From a bacterium (GTDB taxonomy: Bacteria > UBP14 > UBA6098 > JAFGQG01), in NCBI GenBank assembly GCA_016930435.1, contig JAFGGQ010000076.1, forward strand, positions 1-27,655: a stretch of DNA of 27,655 bases, read 5' to 3'. The position numbers and the translations under genes were made by a program. The notes beneath the pieces are model-generated. The model saw only the letters and a list, made by a program, of their open reading frames with translations. It was not told the DNA's origin and ran no database searches. Below are positions 1 to 6,898 of this stretch, piece after piece. Each line of letters opens with the position of its first letter. Position 1 is the first letter of the stretch.

Positions 1-8
1 TCCATTAT

Positions 9-1037
9 TCAGTTTAATATATTATTAAGTATGAGTGGTATATCTGGCAGCCCGAGTACCATATTCAAAAAACCCTCCGATTTTACTGCCCGGGGCATTC
101 CATAAACCACTGAAGTATTTCTATCCTGGGCGATAGTAAAACCTCCGGATTGATGAATAGCGCGCATCCCTTCCACGCCATCCTTCCCCATTCCGCTGAG
201 AATTATACCCAGGGTACGGTTACCATAAAGGGTTGCAGCAGAACTCATCAGAAGATCAATGCTTGGATGAAGACCGGGACTTTGAGTACCGTTGTATTTT
301 TTTATTGTAATCAGGCTATTCCTTTTATCAAAAACTATAGAGTAGTCTCCTGGGGCAACCATTATCATTCCCCCATAAATTTCCATCCCATCTTCCGCCA
401 TACGTATATCCAGGCCAGTATCCTTTTTCAACCTTCTGGTAAAAGAGAGCAGAAATTTCTGAGGCATGTGCAGCGCAACGATCAAGTTGTTACTCCCCAA
501 CTTGGGGATATTTTTTAGAATAAATGAAATTCCCTGTGGCCCCCCTGTTGAGGCTCCCAAAATAATCATCCGGTATCCTTTGTCAGTCATGATGGGAAAT
601 TCCATGGGAGACCTTTCGGATTTGATCAGGTGGGATTTCAGGGCGTGAAGGCTTACAAGGGAAACGGCCCTGATCCTTAGGTATAGCTGTTCATCCTGTT
701 CGTGCAGGGATAAATTTGTATTCATAGTGAAAAAGTCACAGGCTCCCATATCCAGCATTTCAATCACTGCATCATAGTTTACCGGACCGGGGGGTATAAA
801 GATCAACACCGGTACTGGTCTTATCTCAAAGATTTTTTTAATGATCCGGGGATCGATTTTCCCCTCCAGCAATGGTTCCATAATAACCATATCCGGGTGA
901 TGCGTTTTGTATGAATCCAGGCATTCACTTTGGTTTGATGAGATATCCATAATTGCCAAATCTTTATATTTTGTGATCAGGTCCTTCACCTTCAGGGAAA
1001 CCTGACCGCTATTTTCAACCAAAAGAAGTTTGATCAT
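9..1037 (-). CDS. cheB: Chemotaxis protein-glutamate methylesterase CheB with a degenerate receiver domain
   Basis: CheB removes methyl groups from MCP glutamates and so resets the receptors. This 342-residue protein has the usual CheB length and layout: a receiver-like domain (about 1-125), a linker and a C-terminal methylesterase domain (about 153-342). The catalytic triad is visible: Ser163 in GASTGG, His190 in ALHMP and Asp286 in SGMGKDG. The receiver is odd. The acidic pair is Glu8-Asn9 (VEN instead of VDD), the phospho-acceptor position is Glu54 (VIMEP instead of TLDxEMP) and the conserved Lys of the 'TKP' motif aligns with Met105. Phosphorylation control is therefore probably lost or altered. 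The gene starts two bases after the upstream cheY-like gene, so it is co-transcribed. An ATG lies at positions 5-3, just past its TGA stop, and could open the next gene, but only five bases remain. Confidence 0.93.
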   Translation of the reverse strand: MIKLLLVENSGQVSLKVKDLITKYKDLAIMDISSNQSECLDSYKTHHPDMVIMEPLLEGKIDPRIIKKIFEIRPVPVLIFIPPGPVNYDAVIEMLDMGACDFFTMNTNLSLHEQDEQLYLRIRAVSLVSLHALKSHLIKSERSPMEFPIMTDKGYRMIILGASTGGPQGISFILKNIPKLGSNNLIVALHMPQKFLLSFTRRLKKDTGLDIRMAEDGMEIYGGMIMVAPGDYSIVFDKRNSLITIKKYNGTQSPGLHPSIDLLMSSAATLYGNRTLGIILSGMGKDGVEGMRAIHQSGGFTIAQDRNTSVVYGMPRAVKSEGFLNMVLGLPDIPLILNNILN

Positions 1038-1039
1038 CC

Positions 1040-1408
1040 TTAAAAGCCTTCTAAAATCTCTCTGATCTTATCGCCCACTTTTTTACAGTCAAATGGTTTA
1101 ATAATGTAGCCTTTTGCTCCGGCTTCCAGCGCTTTTTTTATCAGCAGGTTCTGGCTAATAGCGCTTACAATAAGCACATTGGCTTTGGGATTCCGCTTCA
1201 GGATCTCTCCGAGCACGATATTACCGGCGGGTTCAGGTATAATGATATCCAGAATAGTTAAATCAGGTTTCAATTCATCGAATTTCTCGATGGCTTCTGT
1301 ACCCGATTTTGCTTCCCCGCACACTTCATAACCGGCCAATTCCACTATATTCCGTAGTATAGTCCTCATAAAAAGCGCATCGTCCACGATCAATACCGTT
1401 TTTTTCAT
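1040..1408 (-). CDS. cheY: CheY-like single-domain response regulator
   Basis: This is a stand-alone receiver domain of 122 residues, the size of CheY. All residues needed for phosphotransfer are present: the acidic pair Asp9-Asp10, the phospho-acceptor Asp54 (TILDIIIPE), Ser82 and Lys104 in the IIKPF motif. It would take phosphate from the CheA kinase in the cytoplasm and act on the motor or another output. It lies 22 bases downstream of cheD and 2 bases upstream of cheB. The adjacent CheB receiver is degenerate, so this protein is the functional phospho-acceptor of this end of the operon. A few differ from motor CheY (PEPAG after the phospho-site rather than PGMDG), so the target is not certain. 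Confidence 0.92.
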   Translation of the reverse strand: MKKTVLIVDDALFMRTILRNIVELAGYEVCGEAKSGTEAIEKFDELKPDLTILDIIIPEPAGNIVLGEILKRNPKANVLIVSAISQNLLIKKALEAGAKGYIIKPFDCKKVGDKIREILEGF

Positions 1409-1430
1409 ATTGCTCCTAATTCGACATTAC

Positions 1431-1919
1431 CTATATATAAAATATCTTGCCCAATTTCGATCTGATCTTAATGCTTCCATCAATGGAAGAAAACCAGATG
1501 GACTTGCCTGCACTGCCACCGCTACTATTCTCAGTAAGGGGAATATTGTAGTGGATTAGCAATTCCTTCACGACCTCAATGTTCTGCCGGCCTACGCTAA
1601 CGAAATTTTTGAAATGGAATAGTTCTGCGCCACCGACAATTTTGGCAACCAGTTTATCCCTGGGAATTCCCTTTTTTTCAAATATTTCCAATAATTTAAC
1701 GAAACCTGCATCGGCATACTTGGCAGGTCTCTCAGGATCGATGAGGTTATTGGGATTCACGGGCAGCATTATATGAGCCATCCCTGCAGTTCTGCTTATT
1801 GAATGATAGAGACAAAGAGCAACACATGAACCCAGGCCAATGCAGGAAAGCATATCTGGCACTCCGACCACCTTAGCCTGGCCCAAACCCACATTGATTA
1901 TCTTTTCTTCATCAGCCAT
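1431..1919 (-). CDS. cheD: Chemoreceptor glutamine deamidase CheD
   Basis: CheD deamidates selected MCP glutamines to glutamates and in several bacteria binds the CheC phosphatase. The 162-residue length fits the family. The signature GLGSCVAL contains the probable catalytic Cys32, and the catalytic His49 sits in AHIMLP; KYADAGF and KIVGGAELF are further family blocks. The third catalytic residue is a Thr in the characterised Thermotoga enzyme, and from a remembered alignment it corresponds to Cys26 here, which is unusual. The start codon lies inside the last codons of cheW (8-base overlap), which implies translational coupling. No CheC is present, but a CheX-type phosphatase is encoded at the start of the cluster. 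Confidence 0.94.
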   Translation of the reverse strand: MADEEKIINVGLGQAKVVGVPDMLSCIGLGSCVALCLYHSISRTAGMAHIMLPVNPNNLIDPERPAKYADAGFVKLLEIFEKKGIPRDKLVAKIVGGAELFHFKNFVSVGRQNIEVVKELLIHYNIPLTENSSGGSAGKSIWFSSIDGSIKIRSKLGKIFYI

Positions 1920-2370
1920 GCTGCGCCCTCATCTCCATTATATTCCGTTCAAGCAACAATTTATCAATATTCATCATGATTATATTCTGATCATCAATTT
2001 CAACAACTCCCTCCACCAGATCCAGGTCAATTTCCGGTTGTATCATGGTAGGTGTTCGGTTAATCTGGTCCATATCGGTATAAATGACAACAGGCAAAGC
2101 TTCTACAATAATACCAATATAATAATCTTCTATATTAAGAATCAATATTATAGCGGATTCTTTTATAAGTGGCCGGGGAAATCCTAACCGGATGTTAAGG
2201 TCGATCACTGGGATAATATCACCCCGTAGGTTAATGACTCCCAATATAAAAGAAGGGGTTCCGGGAACCGGAGTGATATCCGGAACTTTCATCACCTCTT
2301 TGACCTTGAGGATATCAACCCCGTATTTCTCGTTTCCCAAAGAAAATGTAACTATTCCTATCCTTGACAT
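1912..2370 (-). CDS. cheW: Chemotaxis coupling protein CheW
   Basis: CheW bridges MCP tips and the CheA kinase in the cytoplasmic signalling array. The 152-residue protein is a single CheW domain of normal length. The diagnostic block NLRGDIIPVIDL (residues 47-58) is intact, including the conserved Arg49; it is followed by the typical 'IVEALPVVI' region. The gene overlaps the end of cheR by 13 bases and the start of cheD by 8 bases, so it sits within a tightly coupled run. It is much closer to canonical CheW than the second CheW-like protein at 9040-9597. Confidence 0.95.
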   Translation of the reverse strand: MSRIGIVTFSLGNEKYGVDILKVKEVMKVPDITPVPGTPSFILGVINLRGDIIPVIDLNIRLGFPRPLIKESAIILILNIEDYYIGIIVEALPVVIYTDMDQINRTPTMIQPEIDLDLVEGVVEIDDQNIIMMNIDKLLLERNIMEMRAQHG

Positions 2371-3260
2371 ATCGGATTACCCTCAGTATAATTTGAATTT
2401 GGTATCTTCTGGTAAATACGGCTCTCCCGATCAATTGGGAGGAAAAATTTGTACAGGTTTAAAGGAAGCATTTCGGTTTTACCGGAGACATAAAATCCAT
2501 AATTATAAAGTGATTGATAGAATCGATTATACATCTTGTACTGCAGTCCCTTATCAAAATAGATGCTGACATTGCGGCATACAATAATATCAAACTGGCC
2601 AAAGCTTTTATCGTAAACAATATTGTGTCTGATAAAGCGGATCGAATCGGTTAATTCTGTTTTGATTTGGTACTTACCTTCGGTTATTCGTGAAAAGTAG
2701 CGTTCTTTGAGTTCTTCAGAGATGTTCGTCAAGGCGGATTCATTATAGATGCCTATTTGGGCGGACTTAAGGGCATCCTGATCAATATCGGTAGCTATGA
2801 TAGTCAGGGGTAAATTCCGGAGTTTTTCCGATTCGGCCATTAGGATTGCCAGCGAGTAAGCTTCTTCTCCTGTGGAGCACCCTGCTGTCCATATACGTAT
2901 CGGCTTGTCGCATTGATCTCTATCCGCTATGATCCGGGGGAAAATTATCTTCCGTATCTTATCAAATACTTCGGGATTACGCATGAACTCAGAGACGTTG
3001 ATGGTCAAATTACTGATGAGTTTCGACCGCTCTTCCGGATCAGCCTGGATTAAACCCATATACTGCGGAAAAGAACTGATACCCATCCGATTCATCCGGC
3101 CTACAAGTCTCCGTCTGAGGAAGGGCAACTTATAGCTTGTAAAATCAAGGCAATATCTCAGCTTGAGGAAGCGTGTAAGTTCTCCCACGCTTTCCATAGA
3201 AATGTCGGTGGTCTTAATAAAGTTTGGTTTGGTGGGCAATTCAGGATTTTCTTTTATCAT
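2358..3260 (-). CDS. cheR: Chemotaxis protein methyltransferase CheR
   Basis: CheR methylates MCP glutamates using S-adenosylmethionine. The 300-residue protein has an N-terminal helical domain (about 20-95, with the RRRLVGRM basic stretch that is common in CheR) followed by the methyltransferase domain. Visible motifs are NVSEFMRNPEVF (88-99), the SAM-binding GCSTGEEAYS (127-136), ATDID (156-160) and CRNVSIYF (228-235). The start is placed at 3260 because its ATG overlaps the MCP stop codon as ATGA, a normal coupled arrangement. The neighbouring MCP has no NWETF-type C-terminal docking pentapeptide, so methylation probably does not use tethering. Confidence 0.95.
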   Translation of the reverse strand: MIKENPELPTKPNFIKTTDISMESVGELTRFLKLRYCLDFTSYKLPFLRRRLVGRMNRMGISSFPQYMGLIQADPEERSKLISNLTINVSEFMRNPEVFDKIRKIIFPRIIADRDQCDKPIRIWTAGCSTGEEAYSLAILMAESEKLRNLPLTIIATDIDQDALKSAQIGIYNESALTNISEELKERYFSRITEGKYQIKTELTDSIRFIRHNIVYDKSFGQFDIIVCRNVSIYFDKGLQYKMYNRFYQSLYNYGFYVSGKTEMLPLNLYKFFLPIDRESRIYQKIPNSNYTEGNPICQG

Positions 3261-4747
3261 ACGTTAAACTTCCGGACCAGCTCTCTTAGGTGTAAAGCAA
3301 GTGAATACAATTCCTGGGTAGAGGCAGCCATATCCTCCATCGCGGTAGTTATCTCTTCGGTTGAAGCGCTGGTCTCCTCGGTGGCACTCGCGGCTTCCTC
3401 AGCCATGGAAGCGATCTCGTGGATATTTTTTTCCATCTGTTTGGTATTTTCAGCAATAATCTCCTTTATACTCCTGGAAACATTCGAGATCACTTCTTTA
3501 CCCTCCTGCACTGCCGATGAGCTCTGGCTCATCTTATTAACCGCTTCCTCGATCTCCAGTACGATTTCCCGGATAATCGTTCCTATTTTATCAGCGGCTT
3601 CTGCGGAATGATCAGCCAGTTTCTTGACCTCTTCAGCAACCACATTAAAACCCCTGCCTGCTTCTCCGGCACGGGCCGCTTCAATAGAGGCGTTGAGGGC
3701 CAGCAGGTTGGTCTGATCGGTGATCTTGCTGATCACCGCTACAAACTCATGGATCTTTTCTGAATGCTTAACCAAACGCTTGATTACTTCTACAGCGCTG
3801 TCAACACTCTCATTGATGTGATTGATAACCTTGACGGCATCCTGGGCGCTCATAGCTACATTGACAACATCGGTAGCCATTTTTTCCAGTACCTGGGAGG
3901 CTTCCTCCACCCTTAAAGCGGTATTTGAAGCACCGGAAGAGATTTCCTGTATGGTAGATGATACCTCCTGGGTGGTGGTGTTTATATCCTGTGAGTTTTC
4001 GGATAGCTTTTTAGCAGAATTGGAAACCTTGTCAGCAGAATTCAGGATCTTGAACACCAGATCCCTCAAGGTCCTGATCATCTCATTGAAGGCAACAGCC
4101 AATTTCCCGATCTCATCCTCGCTTTTGACCGGGATCTCGGTTGTCCAATCACCCGATTGTTGAGAGATATTTTCTACTCTCTTAACCAGCAAATTAATCG
4201 GCTGAGTAATTGCGTTGCTGATCAACCAGCCCAACAATACTCCTCCAAGAAGAATTATGATCCCTACTGCTAAGATCAGCCTGAAGTATTCACCTGCCTG
4301 GGAATTGATCCGTTTCAGGGAAAATCCAAGGATAAGGGTTCCTAAACGGCTATCGCCGGATTTGACTGTTATATTTACATTGAGGTGGTTACGATAAATG
4401 TTCACACCGCTCTGATAGATGATTTCACCATCTTCAAATTCATATTGATATGAGGCATATTTATTATCGTTGATATCCAGCAGGAGTATATATGAGAGGT
4501 CGGTATCCAGTTTAAGTCCCTCGAAGATATCCAGAACCATGGTAGTATCCTGGAAATCCAATGCCGGAGCGATATTATAAGCAGTCATTTCGGCGATTGA
4601 GGTAGCCTTGTTAAGGAGTGACTTCATTGCCTGGCTCTTGTATTTTATGGGAAAGAAAATCACGATAAAGGCGGTAATAACCAGGATAACCGCAATAAAG
4701 CTGGAGATGATCTTAGTCTTAATATTCAGTCTATCCAGAAATTTCAT
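3257..4747 (-). CDS. Methyl-accepting chemotaxis protein with CHASE8-like periplasmic domain
   Basis: This is an inner-membrane receptor of 496 residues. In order: transmembrane helix about 13-34, periplasmic region about 35-154, second helix about 155-177, HAMP about 178-232 and a long cytoplasmic signalling coiled coil with the conserved tip, in which QTNLLALNASIEAARAGE begins at 345. The periplasmic part resembles the CHASE8 sensor of YfiN-type cyclases: AEMTAYNIAPALDFQD (52-67), then TDLSYILLLDINDNKYASY. This assignment is by eye. Several EAxxx pairs in the coiled coil could be methylation sites, but the C terminus (RELVRKFNV) has no CheR-tether pentapeptide. The ATG overlaps the YfiR gene stop by four bases, which ties the receptor to that periplasmic protein as a probable sensor pair. 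Confidence 0.95.
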   Translation of the reverse strand: MKFLDRLNIKTKIISSFIAVILVITAFIVIFFPIKYKSQAMKSLLNKATSIAEMTAYNIAPALDFQDTTMVLDIFEGLKLDTDLSYILLLDINDNKYASYQYEFEDGEIIYQSGVNIYRNHLNVNITVKSGDSRLGTLILGFSLKRINSQAGEYFRLILAVGIIILLGGVLLGWLISNAITQPINLLVKRVENISQQSGDWTTEIPVKSEDEIGKLAVAFNEMIRTLRDLVFKILNSADKVSNSAKKLSENSQDINTTTQEVSSTIQEISSGASNTALRVEEASQVLEKMATDVVNVAMSAQDAVKVINHINESVDSAVEVIKRLVKHSEKIHEFVAVISKITDQTNLLALNASIEAARAGEAGRGFNVVAEEVKKLADHSAEAADKIGTIIREIVLEIEEAVNKMSQSSSAVQEGKEVISNVSRSIKEIIAENTKQMEKNIHEIASMAEEAASATEETSASTEEITTAMEDMAASTQELYSLALHLRELVRKFNV

Positions 4748-5325
4748 GGCTCTACCTCCCTGACAACCTGAGCTAACTTTAGGAGGTTGGCGCTGAAGTT
4801 TGCCCCTTCGGCTTTGGAGCGGTCCAGGTTGATAAGGATCTTGGTTTTACCCTCTTCGACACCGAGTCCCACCGCGATACCCACATCGACATATTCGGGA
4901 GTACCGGTAAGACTTAAAATCTGGTTTTTAGCGCTAATCCGATTAATCAAGGGAAGATGCTGATATAACCCTGAAGTCACGTAGATCAGGTTTACCTTTT
5001 TTGTCCTGAGCGCTTCTTCAAGATTTGACACTCCAGCTATGCTTACGCAGTTTACGGGTAAATTCAGTATCCGTTTACTGCGCAAGGATTCAAAACTTGC
5101 CAGGAATTCGTTATGCTGGCTCTGTGATTCAGGGTCTTCAGGGAGGTAAATGACCCCGATAGTCAGACCTTGTTGTCCCCTTTCCTCGATATTACGATCG
5201 TATTTAAGGATCTTCATCAATGTTGGTACCTGCATATCCATAGGTACCAGCATCTCTTCGTTCTCCAGGGGAAGAGCTGCGGATATCAAGACCATTGCGG
5301 TCAGTATTGATAACCACAGTTTCAT
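4744..5325 (-). CDS. YfiR/DUF4154-family periplasmic protein
   Basis: This 193-residue protein has an N-terminal signal peptide (about 1-18) and then a single YfiR/DUF4154-type domain. Family hallmarks are LMKILKYDRN near residues 36-45, a central 'LIYVTSG' strand and a C-terminal block running from LINLDRSKAEG to NLLKLAQVV (about 164-188). In Pseudomonas, YfiR is a periplasmic repressor that binds the CHASE8 region of the YfiN diguanylate cyclase. Here the next gene, overlapping by four bases, is an MCP with a CHASE8-like sensor region, so a YfiR-MCP regulatory pair is a reasonable inference. The ATG is preceded by a GAGGAG ribosome-binding site. It lies 159 bases after the substrate-binding protein gene, a gap with no clear promoter or strong terminator. 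Confidence 0.85.
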   Translation of the reverse strand: MKLWLSILTAMVLISAALPLENEEMLVPMDMQVPTLMKILKYDRNIEERGQQGLTIGVIYLPEDPESQSQHNEFLASFESLRSKRILNLPVNCVSIAGVSNLEEALRTKKVNLIYVTSGLYQHLPLINRISAKNQILSLTGTPEYVDVGIAVGLGVEEGKTKILINLDRSKAEGANFSANLLKLAQVVREVEP

Positions 5326-5484
5326 TTATTTCTCCTCAGCATTTTCCATCCTGCGTGTGCTTTTAACAAATAAATGGACACTATGCAAAGCATACTATTT
5401 TCTGAGTTTCTGTTTAGTAACCTTTGAATGGTACCCATTTTCTTGTTCCTCTTATTAAACTTCAAGTTTTCCATTTATGCTATT

Positions 5485-6840
5485 TTAAGGTTCTATAAAA
5501 TGATCATGCACCATCCTGCCGCCCTGTATCCGCCACACTTCGTAGCGGGAGGTAATTTCCCCGGTCTGGTCGAAATCAACCGAACCGGATGCGCCTTCGT
5601 AATTAATGTTTAATGAATCTGTCTGAATTACTTCCAGCCCGTACTGGTATTGATCGAAATTAACAACTGTTCCGGGTGGTCTTGAGATAGACAACATGGA
5701 ATCCTTGATGGCATCGGGATTCAGGCTTCCGGCTTTTTCGATGGCCAGTGCCAGGAGCATCATAGCGTCATACCAATTCTCTAATCCGCGGTGTTCCCTG
5801 GGGTCAATATTGTATTCGGCCTCAAAAGCATCTTTGAAGCGTTCATAATTTGTTCCTCCCTGGAAAGGAGATAGACCGATAGCTCCTTCAAGATGAGAAG
5901 CCCCTACATTTTCGATGAGTTCAATAGCTTTCAGGGCATCGGAGAACATCCACTGAGTATTGTAACCGGTTGCAATCCAGTCCCGCAGGAAAGTAGCTCC
6001 GGTTTGAGGGTAAGCTATCAGGACTATCAGTTTGGGAACTGCGAAGAAGGCGGAATCGGCTACGTAGTATGTATCAGCAACAAAGGTGGATTCATCCTGC
6101 CAGGTTGTATCGATATGGTGGATCTGGGTAGTGTCGGTTCGATGATTGAGCAGTGAGTGAATCTGATTTATGTAGGAGTTCTGTCCGCTATTCAAAGGGA
6201 TTGTTTCAAGGATATGTCCGCCGCGGTAGCGGTAGCGGTCAACAAAACGGGCGGTGAGGTTCGAGCCGTAGGAATTGTTTATATATACTACTGAAGCAGT
6301 ATCGTAACCAAGATTATGGGCTTTGATAGCCATGACTTCACCCTGATAATAATCCGAGGGTATGGTCCGGAAAAAGTTTCCGGTAACGTCTTGGTTTATC
6401 AGACTTGGGTCGGTTGAGGTACCTGACAGCTGGATCACATTATTATCATTGGTAACGTTCAGAATGGCTTCGGATACCTCGCTGGCTTCGGCACCCAGTA
6501 CGGCAACTACGCTATAATCTTCGATGATCTCCCGGGCTATAGCTTCGGCGTAATCGGGATCGGTTTTTGTGTCTCTGAATACCAACTGGGTTTCCTGCCC
6601 CAAAATACCCCCTGCTGCATTAACCTGCTTTAAAGCAAGCTCTACCGCTTTCTTCTCAAAAGAGCCATAAGCGCCACAATCCCCGGAATACGGCAGAAAC
6701 AATCCAATAGTGAGATAATCATTATAATCCCGGGGTTCAACAACCGAGTCTTTACCGCAGCCCCAAAATACAATCAGACATAATAATAGCGATAAAAATA
6801 GCGTTATTATGCCGAAATGCGGCTTCTTTTTAAATACCAT
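5485..6840 (-). CDS. ABC-type branched-chain amino-acid-like substrate-binding lipoprotein
   Basis: This is a periplasmic-binding-protein type I (Peripla_BP_6, LivJ-like) protein of 451 residues. A basic n-region (KKK), a hydrophobic stretch and a lipobox ending Phe-Trp-Gly-Cys28 mark it as a lipoprotein; the aromatic -2 residue is uncommon. The mature part opens with LTIGLFLPYSGDCGAYG and carries ALKQVNAAGGILGQ and VVAVLGAEASEVSEAI, all typical of the family. I chose the ATG at 6840, which has GAGG six bases upstream. A TTG at 6891 would add 17 residues before the signal peptide and sits 13 bases from its nearest Shine-Dalgarno. An insertion rich in Asp, Thr and Tyr (near DTTWQDESTFVADTYY) interrupts the usual fold. 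No ABC permease or ATPase lies nearby, so it probably serves the chemoreceptor or receptor neighbours rather than a transporter. Confidence 0.88.
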   Translation of the reverse strand: MVFKKKPHFGIITLFLSLLLCLIVFWGCGKDSVVEPRDYNDYLTIGLFLPYSGDCGAYGSFEKKAVELALKQVNAAGGILGQETQLVFRDTKTDPDYAEAIAREIIEDYSVVAVLGAEASEVSEAILNVTNDNNVIQLSGTSTDPSLINQDVTGNFFRTIPSDYYQGEVMAIKAHNLGYDTASVVYINNSYGSNLTARFVDRYRYRGGHILETIPLNSGQNSYINQIHSLLNHRTDTTQIHHIDTTWQDESTFVADTYYVADSAFFAVPKLIVLIAYPQTGATFLRDWIATGYNTQWMFSDALKAIELIENVGASHLEGAIGLSPFQGGTNYERFKDAFEAEYNIDPREHRGLENWYDAMMLLALAIEKAGSLNPDAIKDSMLSISRPPGTVVNFDQYQYGLEVIQTDSLNINYEGASGSVDFDQTGEITSRYEVWRIQGGRMVHDHFIEP

Positions 6841-6898
6841 ATCATGCCTCGCTAATACTAATTTTAAGTTGTCAATATGCTTAATATTCAATAATGTT

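Noticed and set aside
1-5. An ATG on the minus strand at positions 5-3, just past the cheB stop, as the start of cheA.
   Set aside because: Only five bases remain and no clear ribosome-binding site precedes it. cheA is a reasonable expectation at this place but cannot be supported.
5368-5400. Small inverted repeat TATGC-TTT-GCATA in the gap before the YfiR gene, as a terminator or operator.
   Set aside because: The stem is five AT-rich base pairs with no T tract, which is expected by chance in such sequence.
6841-6891. TTG-start extension of the substrate-binding lipoprotein.
   Set aside because: It puts 17 residues before a complete lipoprotein signal peptide, and its Shine-Dalgarno is 13 bases away. 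The ATG at 6840 has GAGG at six bases.
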